Shown piece by piece: positions 8,427 to 17,659 of a stretch of 64,000 nt of DNA. Both the position numbers and the translations under genes were made by a program. Every line of letters begins with the position of its first letter. Positions within the stretch are counted from its first letter, which is position 1. The stretch is from NCBI RefSeq assembly GCF_014202995.1, contig NZ_JACHIA010000006.1:286867-350866 (forward strand). The letters are read 5' to 3'. The stretch comes from Longimicrobium terrae (GTDB lineage: Bacteria; Gemmatimonadota; Gemmatimonadetes; Longimicrobiales; Longimicrobiaceae). Under the pieces are notes generated by a model. That model was not told the origin of the DNA. It saw only the letters and a list, made by a program, of their open reading frames with translations, and made no database searches.

Positions 8427-10463
8427 CTACGCCGCGGGCGCCAGCTCGCGCTGCACGCCCAGGAAGCCGGCGCGGTAAGCCTGTCCCACCTGCTCCATCA
8501 CCCGCGTCTGCAGCCAGCCGCGGTCCACCTCGCCGGCGCCGCCCGACACCGCGGCGGCCACCGTTTCCACCACCTCGTCCACCGTGGAGGGCTCGCGCAC
8601 GCGCTGCAGCACCACGGCGGCAAAGGGGCTCAGCTTGCGCACCTGCACGGCGCCGTTGGTGAACTGGATCAGAAAATACACCTCGTCCTCTTCCGGCGCG
8701 CCGCTGGCGTCCCCGTCCAGCCAGGGGTCCCAGTCCCAGCGGGTGGCCACCACCCGCGCCCGCGCCGACAGCTCCAGCCGCCCCTCGCTCCACTCCACCT
8801 CGTCCGGGGCCAGCCGCGCCAGCGCGTCGGTGTACTCGCGGGTGAAGTCCGTGACCGTGGCGGCCAGCTCGTAGCGGGTGCGGTCCACCAGAAAGGCATC
8901 CTCCAGCAGCTCGCTCTGCTCCCCCGCGGAGGCGGCGTAGGCGGCCAGCGCGTCGTACGCCCGCTCCACGTCGGAGCGCACCGGCGCGGCGCCCATGGGC
9001 TCGTGCGGAAGCACGGCGTCCACGTCCACCCCCAGCGCGGTCCAGGCGCGCAGCGTGTCGCCGAAGTGCTCGCGCACGGAGCGTTCGCGCATTTCCGCGT
9101 ACCCTTCCGCGCCCGCCCGGCCGCCCTCGGCGGCGGCGGCCGTGGCGTCCGGCGCGGTCACCAGCAGCGGGGTGGGCACTTCCGGGTGCGCCAGGCGCAG
9201 CAGGAACATGCCGATGCCGGACTCGCCCAGCAGCAGCCCGGGGTCGGACACGGCGCCCATGGTTCCGCAGGGCCAGGGGGTGCCGCCCTCGCTTTCGTGC
9301 CGCGCGATCCCGGTGAGGGCCGCGGCGCGGGCCGGCTCCAGCAGCGCGGGCTCGTTCAGCACCGCGGCGCCGTAGACCAGCGTTTCGGCGTTGCCGCCGC
9401 GGCCGTGGCAGTACGAATAGTTGCCGGCCATCTCCGAGGCCAGCGACCGCTCCACGTTGGTGAAGGCGGCGCGCGCCTCGGCAAGGTACAGCGGATCCCC
9501 CAGCAGCTGCCACGCGCGCACCCGGCTGAGCCCGATGCCCGGCGCGCCGTGGCACCAGGCGCTCATGTACTTGCCCTCGTGCACGGGAAGGGTGCCGCCG
9601 GCGCGCAGCAGGTCGCGCAGCTCCTCCAGCCGCCCCTCGAACTGGTACTCGCCCAGTTCCGAGTGGCGCAGGTCCGGCCAGTTGCACTCCGTCTCGTTGA
9701 AGAAGCGCCGCTCGTACAGAAACGCCTGCTCGGCCCCGTAGCGGAAACGCCCGTCGCCGGTGGCCGCGTACAGTTCCAGCAGTCCGTGGCCGATGCCGGC
9801 GGCGCCGTGCGCGTAGCCGTTCAGGTTGCGGACGCTGGAGTTGCGCATGGTGGCCCAGCTCCACCCGTCGGCGTCGCGCGTGGCCGTCTGGATCATGTGC
9901 TCGCCGATGGCGACGGCCATCCCCATCACCAGATCCCGGTCCACCCGCCCCGCGATCTGCAGAAGCGCGGGAAGCGCGCCGCCGCCCCCGGCGATCACGT
10001 CCAGCCCCGTGTCGTGCGCTTCCTTGCCCGCCAGCGGGCGAAGGAGGGCCTCGGCCTCGGCGAACAGTTCCGGGTGGCCGGTGAGCTCGCCCACGCGTAC
10101 GGCGGCCCAGGCGATCCCCGGCCGGCCGCTGTGAAAGCCGAAGCTGTTTTCGGGAAGCGTCGCGCCCGTGTCCAGCGAGGTGCGGATGGCGCCCAGCGCG
10201 GTGCGCAGCAGGTCCTCTCCGCCGCGGACGGCGTACATCTCGGCCAGGAACAGCGCGATCCCCGCCGTTCCCTCGTACACGGTACCCGAGGCGAGGGCGG
10301 GAACGGCGCGGCGGGTGCCGGGGTTTTCGCGGTCCGGCTGCATCACCGTCCACGTGGCCGCGTCGCCGGTCCACTGCGCGGTCTGCACCAGCCGGCCCGC
10401 GATGGCGGTGGCGGCGTTCAGAAACGGCTGGGTGTCGGTGGCGGTGCTGGGGTCCATCGTCAT
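8427..10463 (-). CDS. lanC: LanC lanthionine cyclase with a C-terminal extension (possible PqqD/RRE-like)
   Basis: 678 residues. Residues about 1-430 are LanC-like: a double-alpha toroid with repeated Gly motifs (YEGTAGIALFLAEMY, GYAHGAAGIGHG, LLGESGIGMFLLRLA) and the zinc ligands Cys304 (AWCHGAPG) and Cys352-His353 (YCHGRGGN). The enzyme adds Cys thiols to dehydrated residues to close thioether rings. The remaining 250 residues are extra. They end in a region (about 595-675) with LSPFAAVVLQRVREPSTVDE and YRAGFLGV, which looks like a PqqD-type winged helix used for leader binding. The start at ATG 10463 lies 56 bp after the LanB elimination gene; its ribosome site is weak and ATG 10457 is possible. 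Confidence 0.88.
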   Translation of the reverse strand: MTMDPSTATDTQPFLNAATAIAGRLVQTAQWTGDAATWTVMQPDRENPGTRRAVPALASGTVYEGTAGIALFLAEMYAVRGGEDLLRTALGAIRTSLDTGATLPENSFGFHSGRPGIAWAAVRVGELTGHPELFAEAEALLRPLAGKEAHDTGLDVIAGGGGALPALLQIAGRVDRDLVMGMAVAIGEHMIQTATRDADGWSWATMRNSSVRNLNGYAHGAAGIGHGLLELYAATGDGRFRYGAEQAFLYERRFFNETECNWPDLRHSELGEYQFEGRLEELRDLLRAGGTLPVHEGKYMSAWCHGAPGIGLSRVRAWQLLGDPLYLAEARAAFTNVERSLASEMAGNYSYCHGRGGNAETLVYGAAVLNEPALLEPARAAALTGIARHESEGGTPWPCGTMGAVSDPGLLLGESGIGMFLLRLAHPEVPTPLLVTAPDATAAAAEGGRAGAEGYAEMRERSVREHFGDTLRAWTALGVDVDAVLPHEPMGAAPVRSDVERAYDALAAYAASAGEQSELLEDAFLVDRTRYELAATVTDFTREYTDALARLAPDEVEWSEGRLELSARARVVATRWDWDPWLDGDASGAPEEDEVYFLIQFTNGAVQVRKLSPFAAVVLQRVREPSTVDEVVETVAAAVSGGAGEVDRGWLQTRVMEQVGQAYRAGFLGVQRELAPAA

Positions 10464-10519
10464 GATCGGCTCGGGTTGCTCGGACACGGGATGCGGAACG
10501 GGCGGCGCGGAGGCGGCGG

Positions 10520-11569
10520 TCAGGCCGTCTCCTCCTCCACCGCGGCCAGGGGGCGTACCAGGGCGCGGTTCACCAGAAAGGCCAGGTAGCTTTCTTCCTG
10601 AATGGTGATGCCCAGGCGGTTGTTCATCATGTGCGCGTAGCTGGGCACGATCCCCTGCACCACGCGCTCCCACGTTTCCGCCGGGGCGCCGCCCACGCGC
10701 ACGCGGCCGGCGTCCACCAGCGCGCGCAGTTCGTCGCGGCGGGCGCGGCACCCGGCGGCGTACGCGTCCAGCGTGTCGCTGATCTCCTCGTCCTCGTCCA
10801 GCCGCGCCCACACCTCGTCCACGTACTCGGCCAGGGTGCCGGACTGCTGCTGGAATCCCTGGTCGAATGCGTTCAGGTAGCTTTCGCGGCCGCCGTCTTC
10901 CGAGGCCAGGGAGCGCAGGTAGCTGGTGGAGTACATGTGCCCCCACGCCGCGCCGCGCTCGCGGTCGCCGCAGTAGACGTGCACCAGCACCACCATCGAC
11001 AGCAGCCCCTTGCCCAGCCGCGACGACCGCTCGGCGCCCAGCTTGGCGGTAAGGTCGAACGCCGCGTCGCTGGACACCTGGAACAGCTGCTCGGCGATGG
11101 GGAGCGCGTCCTCGCCGCCGTAGCGCTCCGTTTCGCGCTCGTACGTGACGCGGGCCAGGTGGGTGACGCGCACGGGCTCGCCCTCCGGCCGGGGCGCGGG
11201 CATCACGCCCGGCACCGCGTCCAGCACCACGCCGGGATTGGACTGGCGCACGTGCTCCACCAGCGCGGGCCACACCGTTTCCTGCAGCACGCGCGGGTCG
11301 CCGTGCAGGCGCAGGCGCACGTGCGGGCCAAACTCGCTGTAGCGGATGAAGAAGTGCCCGTCCGCCCATCTCTCGGCCATGACGCGGCGGACAAACGGCT
11401 CCACCACGTCCACGACGATGCGGTCGCAGTCGGCGGTGTAGATCCACCCGTCCAGGAACAGGTAGACGCTCAACCAGGGATCGGCGGGGTCGAACTCCGG
11501 CTGGGGCGGCGCCGTGGGCGCCGGGGCCTGGAATTCCGCCAGTTCCGGGGTCTGCACGGGATCGCTCAT
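10520..11569 (-). CDS. lanB: Lantibiotic dehydratase, separate C-terminal (glutamate elimination) subunit
   Basis: 349 residues, the size of a stand-alone SpaB_C/thiopeptide-type domain. Family features include an early PWLSVYLFLDGWIY, the FFIRYSEFGPHVRLRL core strand, VTYERETERYGG and the late HMMNNRLGITIQEESYLAFL. This domain removes glutamate from glutamylated Ser/Thr to leave dehydroalanine or dehydrobutyrine. In nisin-type enzymes it is fused to the glutamylation domain. Here it is a separate gene whose ATG overlaps the stop of the upstream gene as ATGA (11566-11569), so the two subunits are likely co-translated and work together. Pro/Ala-rich residues 10-25 form a flexible N-terminal tail. 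Confidence 0.88.
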   Translation of the reverse strand: MSDPVQTPELAEFQAPAPTAPPQPEFDPADPWLSVYLFLDGWIYTADCDRIVVDVVEPFVRRVMAERWADGHFFIRYSEFGPHVRLRLHGDPRVLQETVWPALVEHVRQSNPGVVLDAVPGVMPAPRPEGEPVRVTHLARVTYERETERYGGEDALPIAEQLFQVSSDAAFDLTAKLGAERSSRLGKGLLSMVVLVHVYCGDRERGAAWGHMYSTSYLRSLASEDGGRESYLNAFDQGFQQQSGTLAEYVDEVWARLDEDEEISDTLDAYAAGCRARRDELRALVDAGRVRVGGAPAETWERVVQGIVPSYAHMMNNRLGITIQEESYLAFLVNRALVRPLAAVEEETA

Positions 11570-14500
11570 GACGCGGCCAGCACTTCCTCCGCCGCGGCGG
11601 CGGGGGTGGAGGCGGTGCCGCCGGGATAGTACAGCTGCACCACCAGTTCGGTGGCGTACGCCTCGCCGTCGTGCCGGGCGAGGGCGCCGCGGTCGGGATA
11701 GCGCTCCTCCAGCACCGCGGTGAAGTTCTTGAGCCCCGTGGCCACGCGGCCCAGAAGCGCGACCACCAGCGGGTTGCCGAAATCCACGAACTGCGGCTTG
11801 TAGAAGTCGCGCGACGGCTGCGTGACCTTTTTTGCCGCCGCGGCCTGCGCGGCGGCGTCGGGCGCCTGCCCCTCGGCGGCGGCGGGTTCTTCGCCCGCCT
11901 CCTCCACCGGATCGGCAACCTCTTCCTCGGCATGGCCCTCGTAGCCGGGGATTTCCGCGGCGGCGTCGGCCGCGGGTTCCGGCTGGGCGGGGGCGCCGGG
12001 CTGCGCGGGCTTGGGGTCGGGAAGCGGCTGCATGCGCAGGTACGCCGTTTCCGGAATCCCCTGCTCCGCCCGCCAGCGGTTGGCGCGCAGAAAGAAGTCG
12101 GCGCCGCTTTCTTCCGGCCGCCGCTGCGGAAACAGCACGCTCGGGATCGTCCACCGCCGGCGCGCCAGCACCAGCCGCCCGAAGGTGATGCGCGGCCGGT
12201 GCACGATGCGCGGCGCGGGCGCCTCCGGCACGGCGGCGTCAGCCGGAGCGCCCTCGGCCACCGGCGCGGCTCCGGCCTGGTCTGCATCCGCCGGAGCCGC
12301 GGCTCCCTGACCCGCATCCGCCTGCACGGCATCGGCCTGGACCACGTCCGCCTGACCCGCGTCCGCCTGAGCTTCGGCATTCTGGACGGCGTCCGCCTGA
12401 GGCACGGCATCGGCCTGGGCTGCATCCACCTGACCCGCGTCCGCCTCCGCCACCAGGGCGGCGGAAGGCGCGGGGGGACGCGGCGCTTCCAGCGTGTCCG
12501 GGATCGGCGGGGCGAACATCACCGGCGGCGTAAAGCGCGACAGAAGCTGGTACAGCGGCGGCCGCATGCGCGGGTTCAGGAATCCCAGGTCCACGGGAAG
12601 CACGCGCCGCCCGGTGGGGCCGTGCATCAGGCAGAGCGCCTGCGGATCTTCCGGATCCGGCTGCACCATGATTTCGCTGCTGCGAAGCTGCTGCTCCGTC
12701 GCGCCGCTCTCGCCGGTGGGGTAGCTGATTTCCCACTCCAGCAGCGGGGGATGCAGGTTGGCGTTGAACTGGGCGTCGCCGCAGATCTCCGCCACCAGGT
12801 CGCTGCTGAGCGCCGCGTTGGCCGTGCGCACGTCCTGCTGCACGTCGTCCGGCAGCATGTACAGAAAACGCGAAAAGTACTTGCCGTACCCCGCCGTGTA
12901 GCTGGCGGACTGCAGCACCACGGACGGATCGCCGTCCGCCGCGCCGCCGGGAACGAGCAGGGCGAACGCGCCCATGGAGCGCGGAACGGCGCTCACCGTT
13001 TCGGCGCCGGCCACCGCCGCCTCGATCTGCTCCGTGGTCAGGTCCAGCGTTTCGGCGTCCGGCGCCGCGCTCCACGCCTGCCGGTACAGCTCGGCGATGC
13101 GCGTGCGCACCTTGCCCATCTCGCGGATCACATCCAGCCCGAACGGGTTGCCCACGTCGTACGGCGCCTCGCCCTCGGCGGGCGGACGGCCGCGCTGCTG
13201 CTCCTTTTCCACGTGCGCCTTGAAGTGCTCGCGGTAGAAGTCCTCGTAGAACTTCAGCAGCGGCACCGGCGCGGAACTGCCGTAGTACGACTCAAAGAAA
13301 TGCCGCATGGTGGCCTGTTCCGCGCGAGGCCACGCAAGGCGGGCCGTCAGCCGCACCCAGGTGTCCAGATCGCTGAAGGCGCGGCGCACCCCCGGCGTGA
13401 GCGCGATGGACGCGGACGCGTCGCTGGTGGCGTCCTCGTAGAACGGCATGTCCCTGCGCAGCCGTCCGGTGATTTCCATCGCCTCCAGCGCGCTCAGGAT
13501 GACGGCGTGCATGTCGTCGATGATGGCCGCCCGCTCCTCCACCCCCGCCTCGCTGTAGCGGGCGACGCGCTCGCGCAGCCCGGCCAGCAGCTCGGCCGTG
13601 CGGTGCGCGTGCTCGTCGTCCATCGCCAGAAGCAGCTCGCGGAAGGGGAGGTCCCAGTCCGCGTCCTGCTCGCGGATGCCGGTGTGAAAGCGCAGGAAGC
13701 CGATTTCGATCAGCTTGTTGAGGTACGCCTCTGCTTCTTCCGGCGTGGCGTCGATCTCGGGGTCGCTGCTGAGGGCGCTGATCAGGTCGCCCAGCGTGGG
13801 TGCCTGCCCGTCCTGGAAGCGCGAGGCGATCAGCTGCAGCACCTCGTTGTCGGCCAGGCGCTGAAAGACTTCGCGGCCGTCGATGGCGGTAAGGAACACC
13901 AGCCGCTCGTTCTCGGCGCGGATCGTGGGATTGCGCTCCACCCGCAGCGCGTGCCGCACGCCGGAGCGCGTCTTGAGGTGATCGAACAGCAGGCCGTACA
14001 GGAACTTGTTGATGCGCACGAAGCTGCGCTTGGCGCGCGGCGAGCCGCTGAAGCGCGTCTCCCCCTCGCCGCCCTCCGCCTGGCCTTCCACGAAGGTGCC
14101 GGGGATGATGGCGCAGAAGGTGGCGAACGGGGTGGCCTTGGCGGCCATGCGCGTGTAGTAGCGCAGCAGCCCGCGCTCCGTCTTTTCGTCGCGGCCAGTG
14201 AGGCTGCCGGAGGCGGCGGCGCTGGCGTAGCGGTCCAGGTGCCCGTACAGCGCGCGGCTGCTGACCAGAACGCCCTTGCGGAAGTCGGAGTCGCGCACGA
14301 GGGCGGCAAAGCGCGAGCGCAGCGCGGCCGTCTCGCTGTCGTACGCGGCGCGGACGCGGGCCTCCAGTTCGCGGCCCTGCTCCAGGTCGGCGGCGGCGGC
14401 GCGCACCTGCTCCACGGCCTCGGCGTCCAGCGCGGCTTCGGCCTCGGCCATGCGCGCGGGGGTGGGCGCCTTGCCGTTGTACAGGTCGCGCTTGAGGGCG

Positions 14501-14745
14501 ATCAGCCGGTTGCGCGCGGGCTTGTCGGGCGCGGTGCCGATGGCGGTGAACAGCCGGTGGCTCACGGCTTCGCGGCCGGCGGCGATGCGGGCCTCCACCT
14601 GCGCCAGTTCCGCGGTCAGGCGCAGGGTTTCCGCCGCGCGCAGTTCATCGACCGTGTCGACGGGGGCGCCGCCCACCCGGCAGACGAAGCGGTAAAAGAG
14701 GGAATCCGCGCCGGACTGCGCGGCGTCATCCATCCAGGGTTCCAT
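11566..14745 (-). CDS. lanB: Lantibiotic dehydratase, separate N-terminal (tRNA-Glu dependent glutamylation) subunit
   Basis: 1059 residues, first gene of the operon. The Lant_dehydr_N domain is recognised by LLRYYTRMAAKATPFATFCA (about residues 193-212), the typical 'R.Y..R...K.TPF..F' motif, and by the later RITFGRLVLARRRWTIPSV and FVDFGNPLVVALL blocks. This domain transfers glutamate from Glu-tRNA to Ser/Thr of the precursor. Two long linkers interrupt the C-terminal third: an Ala/Asp/Gln repeat at about 763-815 (ADAGQ, ADAVQ, ADVVQ units) and an acidic Pro/Ala/Glu stretch near 905-970. ATG 14745 is used; ATG 14733 (MDDAAQ) is equally plausible. Neither has a strong ribosome site. Confidence 0.9.
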   Translation of the reverse strand: MEPWMDDAAQSGADSLFYRFVCRVGGAPVDTVDELRAAETLRLTAELAQVEARIAAGREAVSHRLFTAIGTAPDKPARNRLIALKRDLYNGKAPTPARMAEAEAALDAEAVEQVRAAAADLEQGRELEARVRAAYDSETAALRSRFAALVRDSDFRKGVLVSSRALYGHLDRYASAAASGSLTGRDEKTERGLLRYYTRMAAKATPFATFCAIIPGTFVEGQAEGGEGETRFSGSPRAKRSFVRINKFLYGLLFDHLKTRSGVRHALRVERNPTIRAENERLVFLTAIDGREVFQRLADNEVLQLIASRFQDGQAPTLGDLISALSSDPEIDATPEEAEAYLNKLIEIGFLRFHTGIREQDADWDLPFRELLLAMDDEHAHRTAELLAGLRERVARYSEAGVEERAAIIDDMHAVILSALEAMEITGRLRRDMPFYEDATSDASASIALTPGVRRAFSDLDTWVRLTARLAWPRAEQATMRHFFESYYGSSAPVPLLKFYEDFYREHFKAHVEKEQQRGRPPAEGEAPYDVGNPFGLDVIREMGKVRTRIAELYRQAWSAAPDAETLDLTTEQIEAAVAGAETVSAVPRSMGAFALLVPGGAADGDPSVVLQSASYTAGYGKYFSRFLYMLPDDVQQDVRTANAALSSDLVAEICGDAQFNANLHPPLLEWEISYPTGESGATEQQLRSSEIMVQPDPEDPQALCLMHGPTGRRVLPVDLGFLNPRMRPPLYQLLSRFTPPVMFAPPIPDTLEAPRPPAPSAALVAEADAGQVDAAQADAVPQADAVQNAEAQADAGQADVVQADAVQADAGQGAAAPADADQAGAAPVAEGAPADAAVPEAPAPRIVHRPRITFGRLVLARRRWTIPSVLFPQRRPEESGADFFLRANRWRAEQGIPETAYLRMQPLPDPKPAQPGAPAQPEPAADAAAEIPGYEGHAEEEVADPVEEAGEEPAAAEGQAPDAAAQAAAAKKVTQPSRDFYKPQFVDFGNPLVVALLGRVATGLKNFTAVLEERYPDRGALARHDGEAYATELVVQLYYPGGTASTPAAAAEEVLAAS
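12300..12446. repeat. 15-bp tandem repeat inside the LanB glutamylation gene
   Basis: Successive 15- or 18-bp units on plus read GCGTCCGCCTGACCC with variation. They encode about nine pentapeptides of the form A-D-x-x-Q on the minus strand (ADAGQ, VDAAQ, ADAVQ, NAEAQ, ADVVQ). The frame is kept throughout. Confidence 0.75.
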
Positions 14746-15304
14746 GTGGCTTGGTGCGGCTGAGCCGGGTGCCCGGCGTGGAAAGCGGCGGAAGAAGAAA
14801 GTGCCCACCCGCGCGCCGATCGGGGTCCGTGGTTCCCGCGGCGTGGCGCGATGCGGCCTCCGGCGCAGGAAGCCGGAGGGAAAACATGCGCGTTTGATCG
14901 AACCTAATCACCATTTGCGCGGCCCCGCAAGCCCGCGAGCCGCCACTTTTCCAGTGCTACGCGGTGTGTTGCAGCAGGGTTCCTGAAAGGGCGCGGCCCG
15001 TGACCGAAGTGGACGCGAACCGGGAGGGCGGAACTGAGGGTGGGCGTGGGAAAAGGATGAGGGTTGCCAGCGCGTTCCTGTCGCGTCTTTCTGCGCCGCG
15101 GTTACGCGGAACGCCAGCCCTCGCGTGAGCGCGGCCTGGCGCCTGCAGCCGCGGCGCACCGGAGCGCGTGGGCACGCGCAGCCGCACGCTGGTCGTACGT
15201 CCACGCTGACGTTCCCGAACCGCTGGTCCTTTCCCGACACCGGTCCTGCCCGGGCGCCAATCGTTCCCCAAACTGCCAGCCGTTCTCCCGAACAACGCCG
15301 CAAG

Positions 15305-15495
15305 GCGTCATCCTGAGGGAAGCGTGCGCCGCCCTCTCCACCCCGCCGAGTGCCGCGCGACCGAAGGATCTGCTATCCGCCGAGCCGGCGTCGCGTATCC
15401 CACGCCCGTTCTCGCGGGGAGAACAGATCCTTCGTCGGCGCCAGACCGCGGCGCGACAGACCCATCATCCGGCGCCTTCTCATCAGGATAACGTC
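15305..15495. repeat. Dispersed repeat family B, copy 2
   Basis: The blocks TCATCCTGAGGGAAGCG, GACCGAAGGATCTGCTATCC and GAACAGATCCTTCGTCGGCG match the copies at 2.8 and 55.7 kb. The region 14746-15504 between lanB and the ABC-F gene holds no credible gene; the lanB promoter should lie in its left part, where the least GC-rich stretch is 14890-14925. Confidence 0.65.
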
Positions 15496-15504
15496 GGTGG
15501 GGCG

Positions 15505-17424
15505 TCAGCCCGCGAGTTCCTCCAGCTCGGCCCAGCGGGCGTAGAGGACGTCCACCGCCTCGCCGGCTTCGCGAAAGGCGGACGTGACGCGGGCGAGTTC
15601 ATCGGCGGGGCCGGTGTAGAGCGCGGGATCGGCCAGCCGCGCGGACAGTTCTTCCTTGCGCGCCTCGGCCTTTTCAATGGCCGCCTCCATCCCGTCCAGC
15701 TCCTTCTTTTCCTTCCAGCTCAGCTTCTTTCCGCCGTCCGCCTTGGCCGCGGCGGTCGCGGCCGTCGCCTTTCGCGCCTGCGTATGGGCCTGCGCGGCCT
15801 CGGCGGCCTCTGCCTCGCGCTGCTCCTTGAGGCGGCGGTACAGGTCGTAGTTGCCCGCGTGGCGGCGGACGGCCCCGTCTTTTTCAAAGACGATGAGCCC
15901 CGTGGCGACCTTGTCCAGAAAGAACCGGTCGTGCGTCACCACCACCACGCACCCGCCGTAATCCGCCAGCACCGACTCCAGAACCTGCAGCGTCACCAGG
16001 TCCAGGTCGTTGGTGGGCTCGTCCAGCATCAGCAGGTTGGCGTCCTGCAGAAAGAGCCGCGCCAGGAGCAGCCGGTTGCGCTCTCCGCCGGACAGCGAGC
16101 GCACCACCTGCCGCTGCTTCTCCGGCGGAAAGAGGAACGTTTCCAGGTAGCTGCGCAGGTGCGTGCGCTGCCCCGCCACCATCACCCAGTCGGAATCCGC
16201 GGCGGCCTCGTAGACGCTGTGCTCGGGATTGAGGTCCTCACGGCGCTGGTCGAAGTAGGCGATGCGCGTATTCTTGCCGATCTCCACCTCGCCGGAATCC
16301 GCGGGCTCCTGACCCAGGATGATGCGCAGCAGCGTAGTCTTTCCCGCCCCGTTCGGCCCGATGATGCCGATGCGCTCTCCGGCGGACAGCATCGTATCCA
16401 GATCGCGGATGAGCGTGCGCTCGCCAAAGCTCTTGCGGACGTGGTGCAGATTGAGGACGGTGCGGCCCAGGCGCGGTGCCTCGTTCATCGCCATTTCCAC
16501 CGTGGTGCGGTTGGGCAGGCGCTTTTCCTTCTGCTCCGCCTCCAGCCCGCCCAGCCGCCCGATGCGCGCCTTCTGCTTGCCCGTGCGCGCGGAGGGCGAG
16601 CGGCGCACCCACGCCAGTTCCTGCGCAATCAGCTTCTGCCGCTTCGCTTCTTCCACCGAGGCGCGCTCCATCCGCTCCGCCTTGGCCTCCAGGTACTCCG
16701 TGTATCCGCCAGGATAGCCCACAAGCTCGCCGGTGGACACCTCCAGCATGCGGGTGACCACGCGGTCCAGAAAGTAGCGGTCGTGGGTGATGAGCATGAC
16801 CGCGCCCGGATACGACTCCAGGTGCTCCTCGAGCCACGCGGTGGTGTCGGCGTCCAGATGGTTGGTGGGCTCGTCCAGCAGCAGCAGTTCCGGCGCCTGC
16901 AGCAGCACGCGGGCCAGCGCCACGCGCTTGCGCTCGCCGCCGGACAGCCCTTCCACGGGCCGCTCCCACTGCTCCACGCCCAGCCGGGTGAGCACGTTTT
17001 CCATCTGGTGCTCGTAGTCCCACCCGCCCAGCGAGTCGATGCGGCCGGCGGCGCGCTCCTGCCGGGCCAGCAGCCGGTCCACGTCGCCAGTGCCAGCGGC
17101 CAGCGCCTCGCCCACCGCGTGGTATTCGCGGATGGCGTCCAGCAGGTCCGGCTTGCCGCCCGCGACCGTGGACAGGATGGTGGCGCCGGGCTCGAACTCG
17201 GGTTCCTGCGAAAGGTAGCCGGTGCGGATGCCGCGCTGAAACGCCAGCGTGCCGCCCTCGTGCCCTTCCAGCCCGGCGACGATGCGGAACAGGGTGCTCT
17301 TCCCCGATCCGTTGACGCCGATGAAGCCGACCTTTTCGCCCTCGTCGAGCGCGAACGAGACGCCGTCGAAGACGACGCGGGTGCCGTAGCTCTTTCGGAG
17401 CTCCTGTACGTTGAGAACGTTCAT
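15505..17424 (-). CDS. uup: ABC-F ATPase, Uup type
   Basis: 639 residues with two ABC domains and no membrane segments. Domain 1: Walker A GVNGSGKST, signature LSGGERKRV, Walker B LLLLDEPTNHLD. Domain 2: GPNGAGKTT, LSGGERNRL, LLMLDEPTNDLD. The inter-domain linker (KRQKLIAQELAWVRRSPSAR) is the Uup-type arm. A C-terminal coiled coil (about 545-635, starting KKLSWKEKKELDGME) is the Uup DNA-binding domain. ABC-F proteins act on the ribosome; Uup also affects transposon excision and branched DNA. Self-protection against the neighbouring lanthipeptide cannot be excluded, but Uup is a general housekeeping protein, so I read the position as chance. Confidence 0.9.
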   Translation of the reverse strand: MNVLNVQELRKSYGTRVVFDGVSFALDEGEKVGFIGVNGSGKSTLFRIVAGLEGHEGGTLAFQRGIRTGYLSQEPEFEPGATILSTVAGGKPDLLDAIREYHAVGEALAAGTGDVDRLLARQERAAGRIDSLGGWDYEHQMENVLTRLGVEQWERPVEGLSGGERKRVALARVLLQAPELLLLDEPTNHLDADTTAWLEEHLESYPGAVMLITHDRYFLDRVVTRMLEVSTGELVGYPGGYTEYLEAKAERMERASVEEAKRQKLIAQELAWVRRSPSARTGKQKARIGRLGGLEAEQKEKRLPNRTTVEMAMNEAPRLGRTVLNLHHVRKSFGERTLIRDLDTMLSAGERIGIIGPNGAGKTTLLRIILGQEPADSGEVEIGKNTRIAYFDQRREDLNPEHSVYEAAADSDWVMVAGQRTHLRSYLETFLFPPEKQRQVVRSLSGGERNRLLLARLFLQDANLLMLDEPTNDLDLVTLQVLESVLADYGGCVVVVTHDRFFLDKVATGLIVFEKDGAVRRHAGNYDLYRRLKEQREAEAAEAAQAHTQARKATAATAAAKADGGKKLSWKEKKELDGMEAAIEKAEARKEELSARLADPALYTGPADELARVTSAFREAGEAVDVLYARWAELEELAG

Positions 17425-17449
17425 GGGGGCGAAACTAACCGGAACGGCA

Positions 17450-17482
17450 GGGAATAGGGAATAGGGAATGGGGAATAGGACA
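17450..17482. repeat. Short heptamer run GGGAATA upstream of uup
   Basis: About four copies of GGGAATA/GGGAATG stand head to tail in the 235-bp gap between the divergent uup and mcrB genes. Simple slippage-type repeat. Confidence 0.55.
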
Positions 17483-17659
17483 GGACGGGTCGGACGACGG
17501 GGTGCGGCGCGTCGTCGGGCATGGCACCGAGGAGCCGGGCAGCCGTCGGCGCGGGCGGAATCCGGGCCCCGCCCGTTGACGCCCGATCTGCCGCGATGTA
17601 AATGATCCAGACGTGTCCGAATCCGTGTTTATCACGAACGTTCATCAAGGCTGTTGATC

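Noticed and set aside
5510..8662. 1050-codon plus frame opposite the exporter genes
   Set aside because: Ser/Arg/Ala-rich shadow of the ABC and HlyD genes without recognisable motifs.
11671..14763. Open frame of about 1030 codons on plus, opposite the LanB glutamylation gene
   Set aside because: It mirrors the codon bias of the real minus-strand gene, is Arg/Gly/His-rich and shows no domain motif.
14726..14914. Small minus-strand frame ahead of lanB as another precursor
   Set aside because: No Cys and no leader motif; it overlaps the lanB start region.
15505..17424. ABC-F protein as dedicated self-resistance for the lanthipeptide
   Set aside because: It has the Uup C-terminal coiled coil and is a general protein; a separate 760-bp gap with a repeat divides it from the operon.
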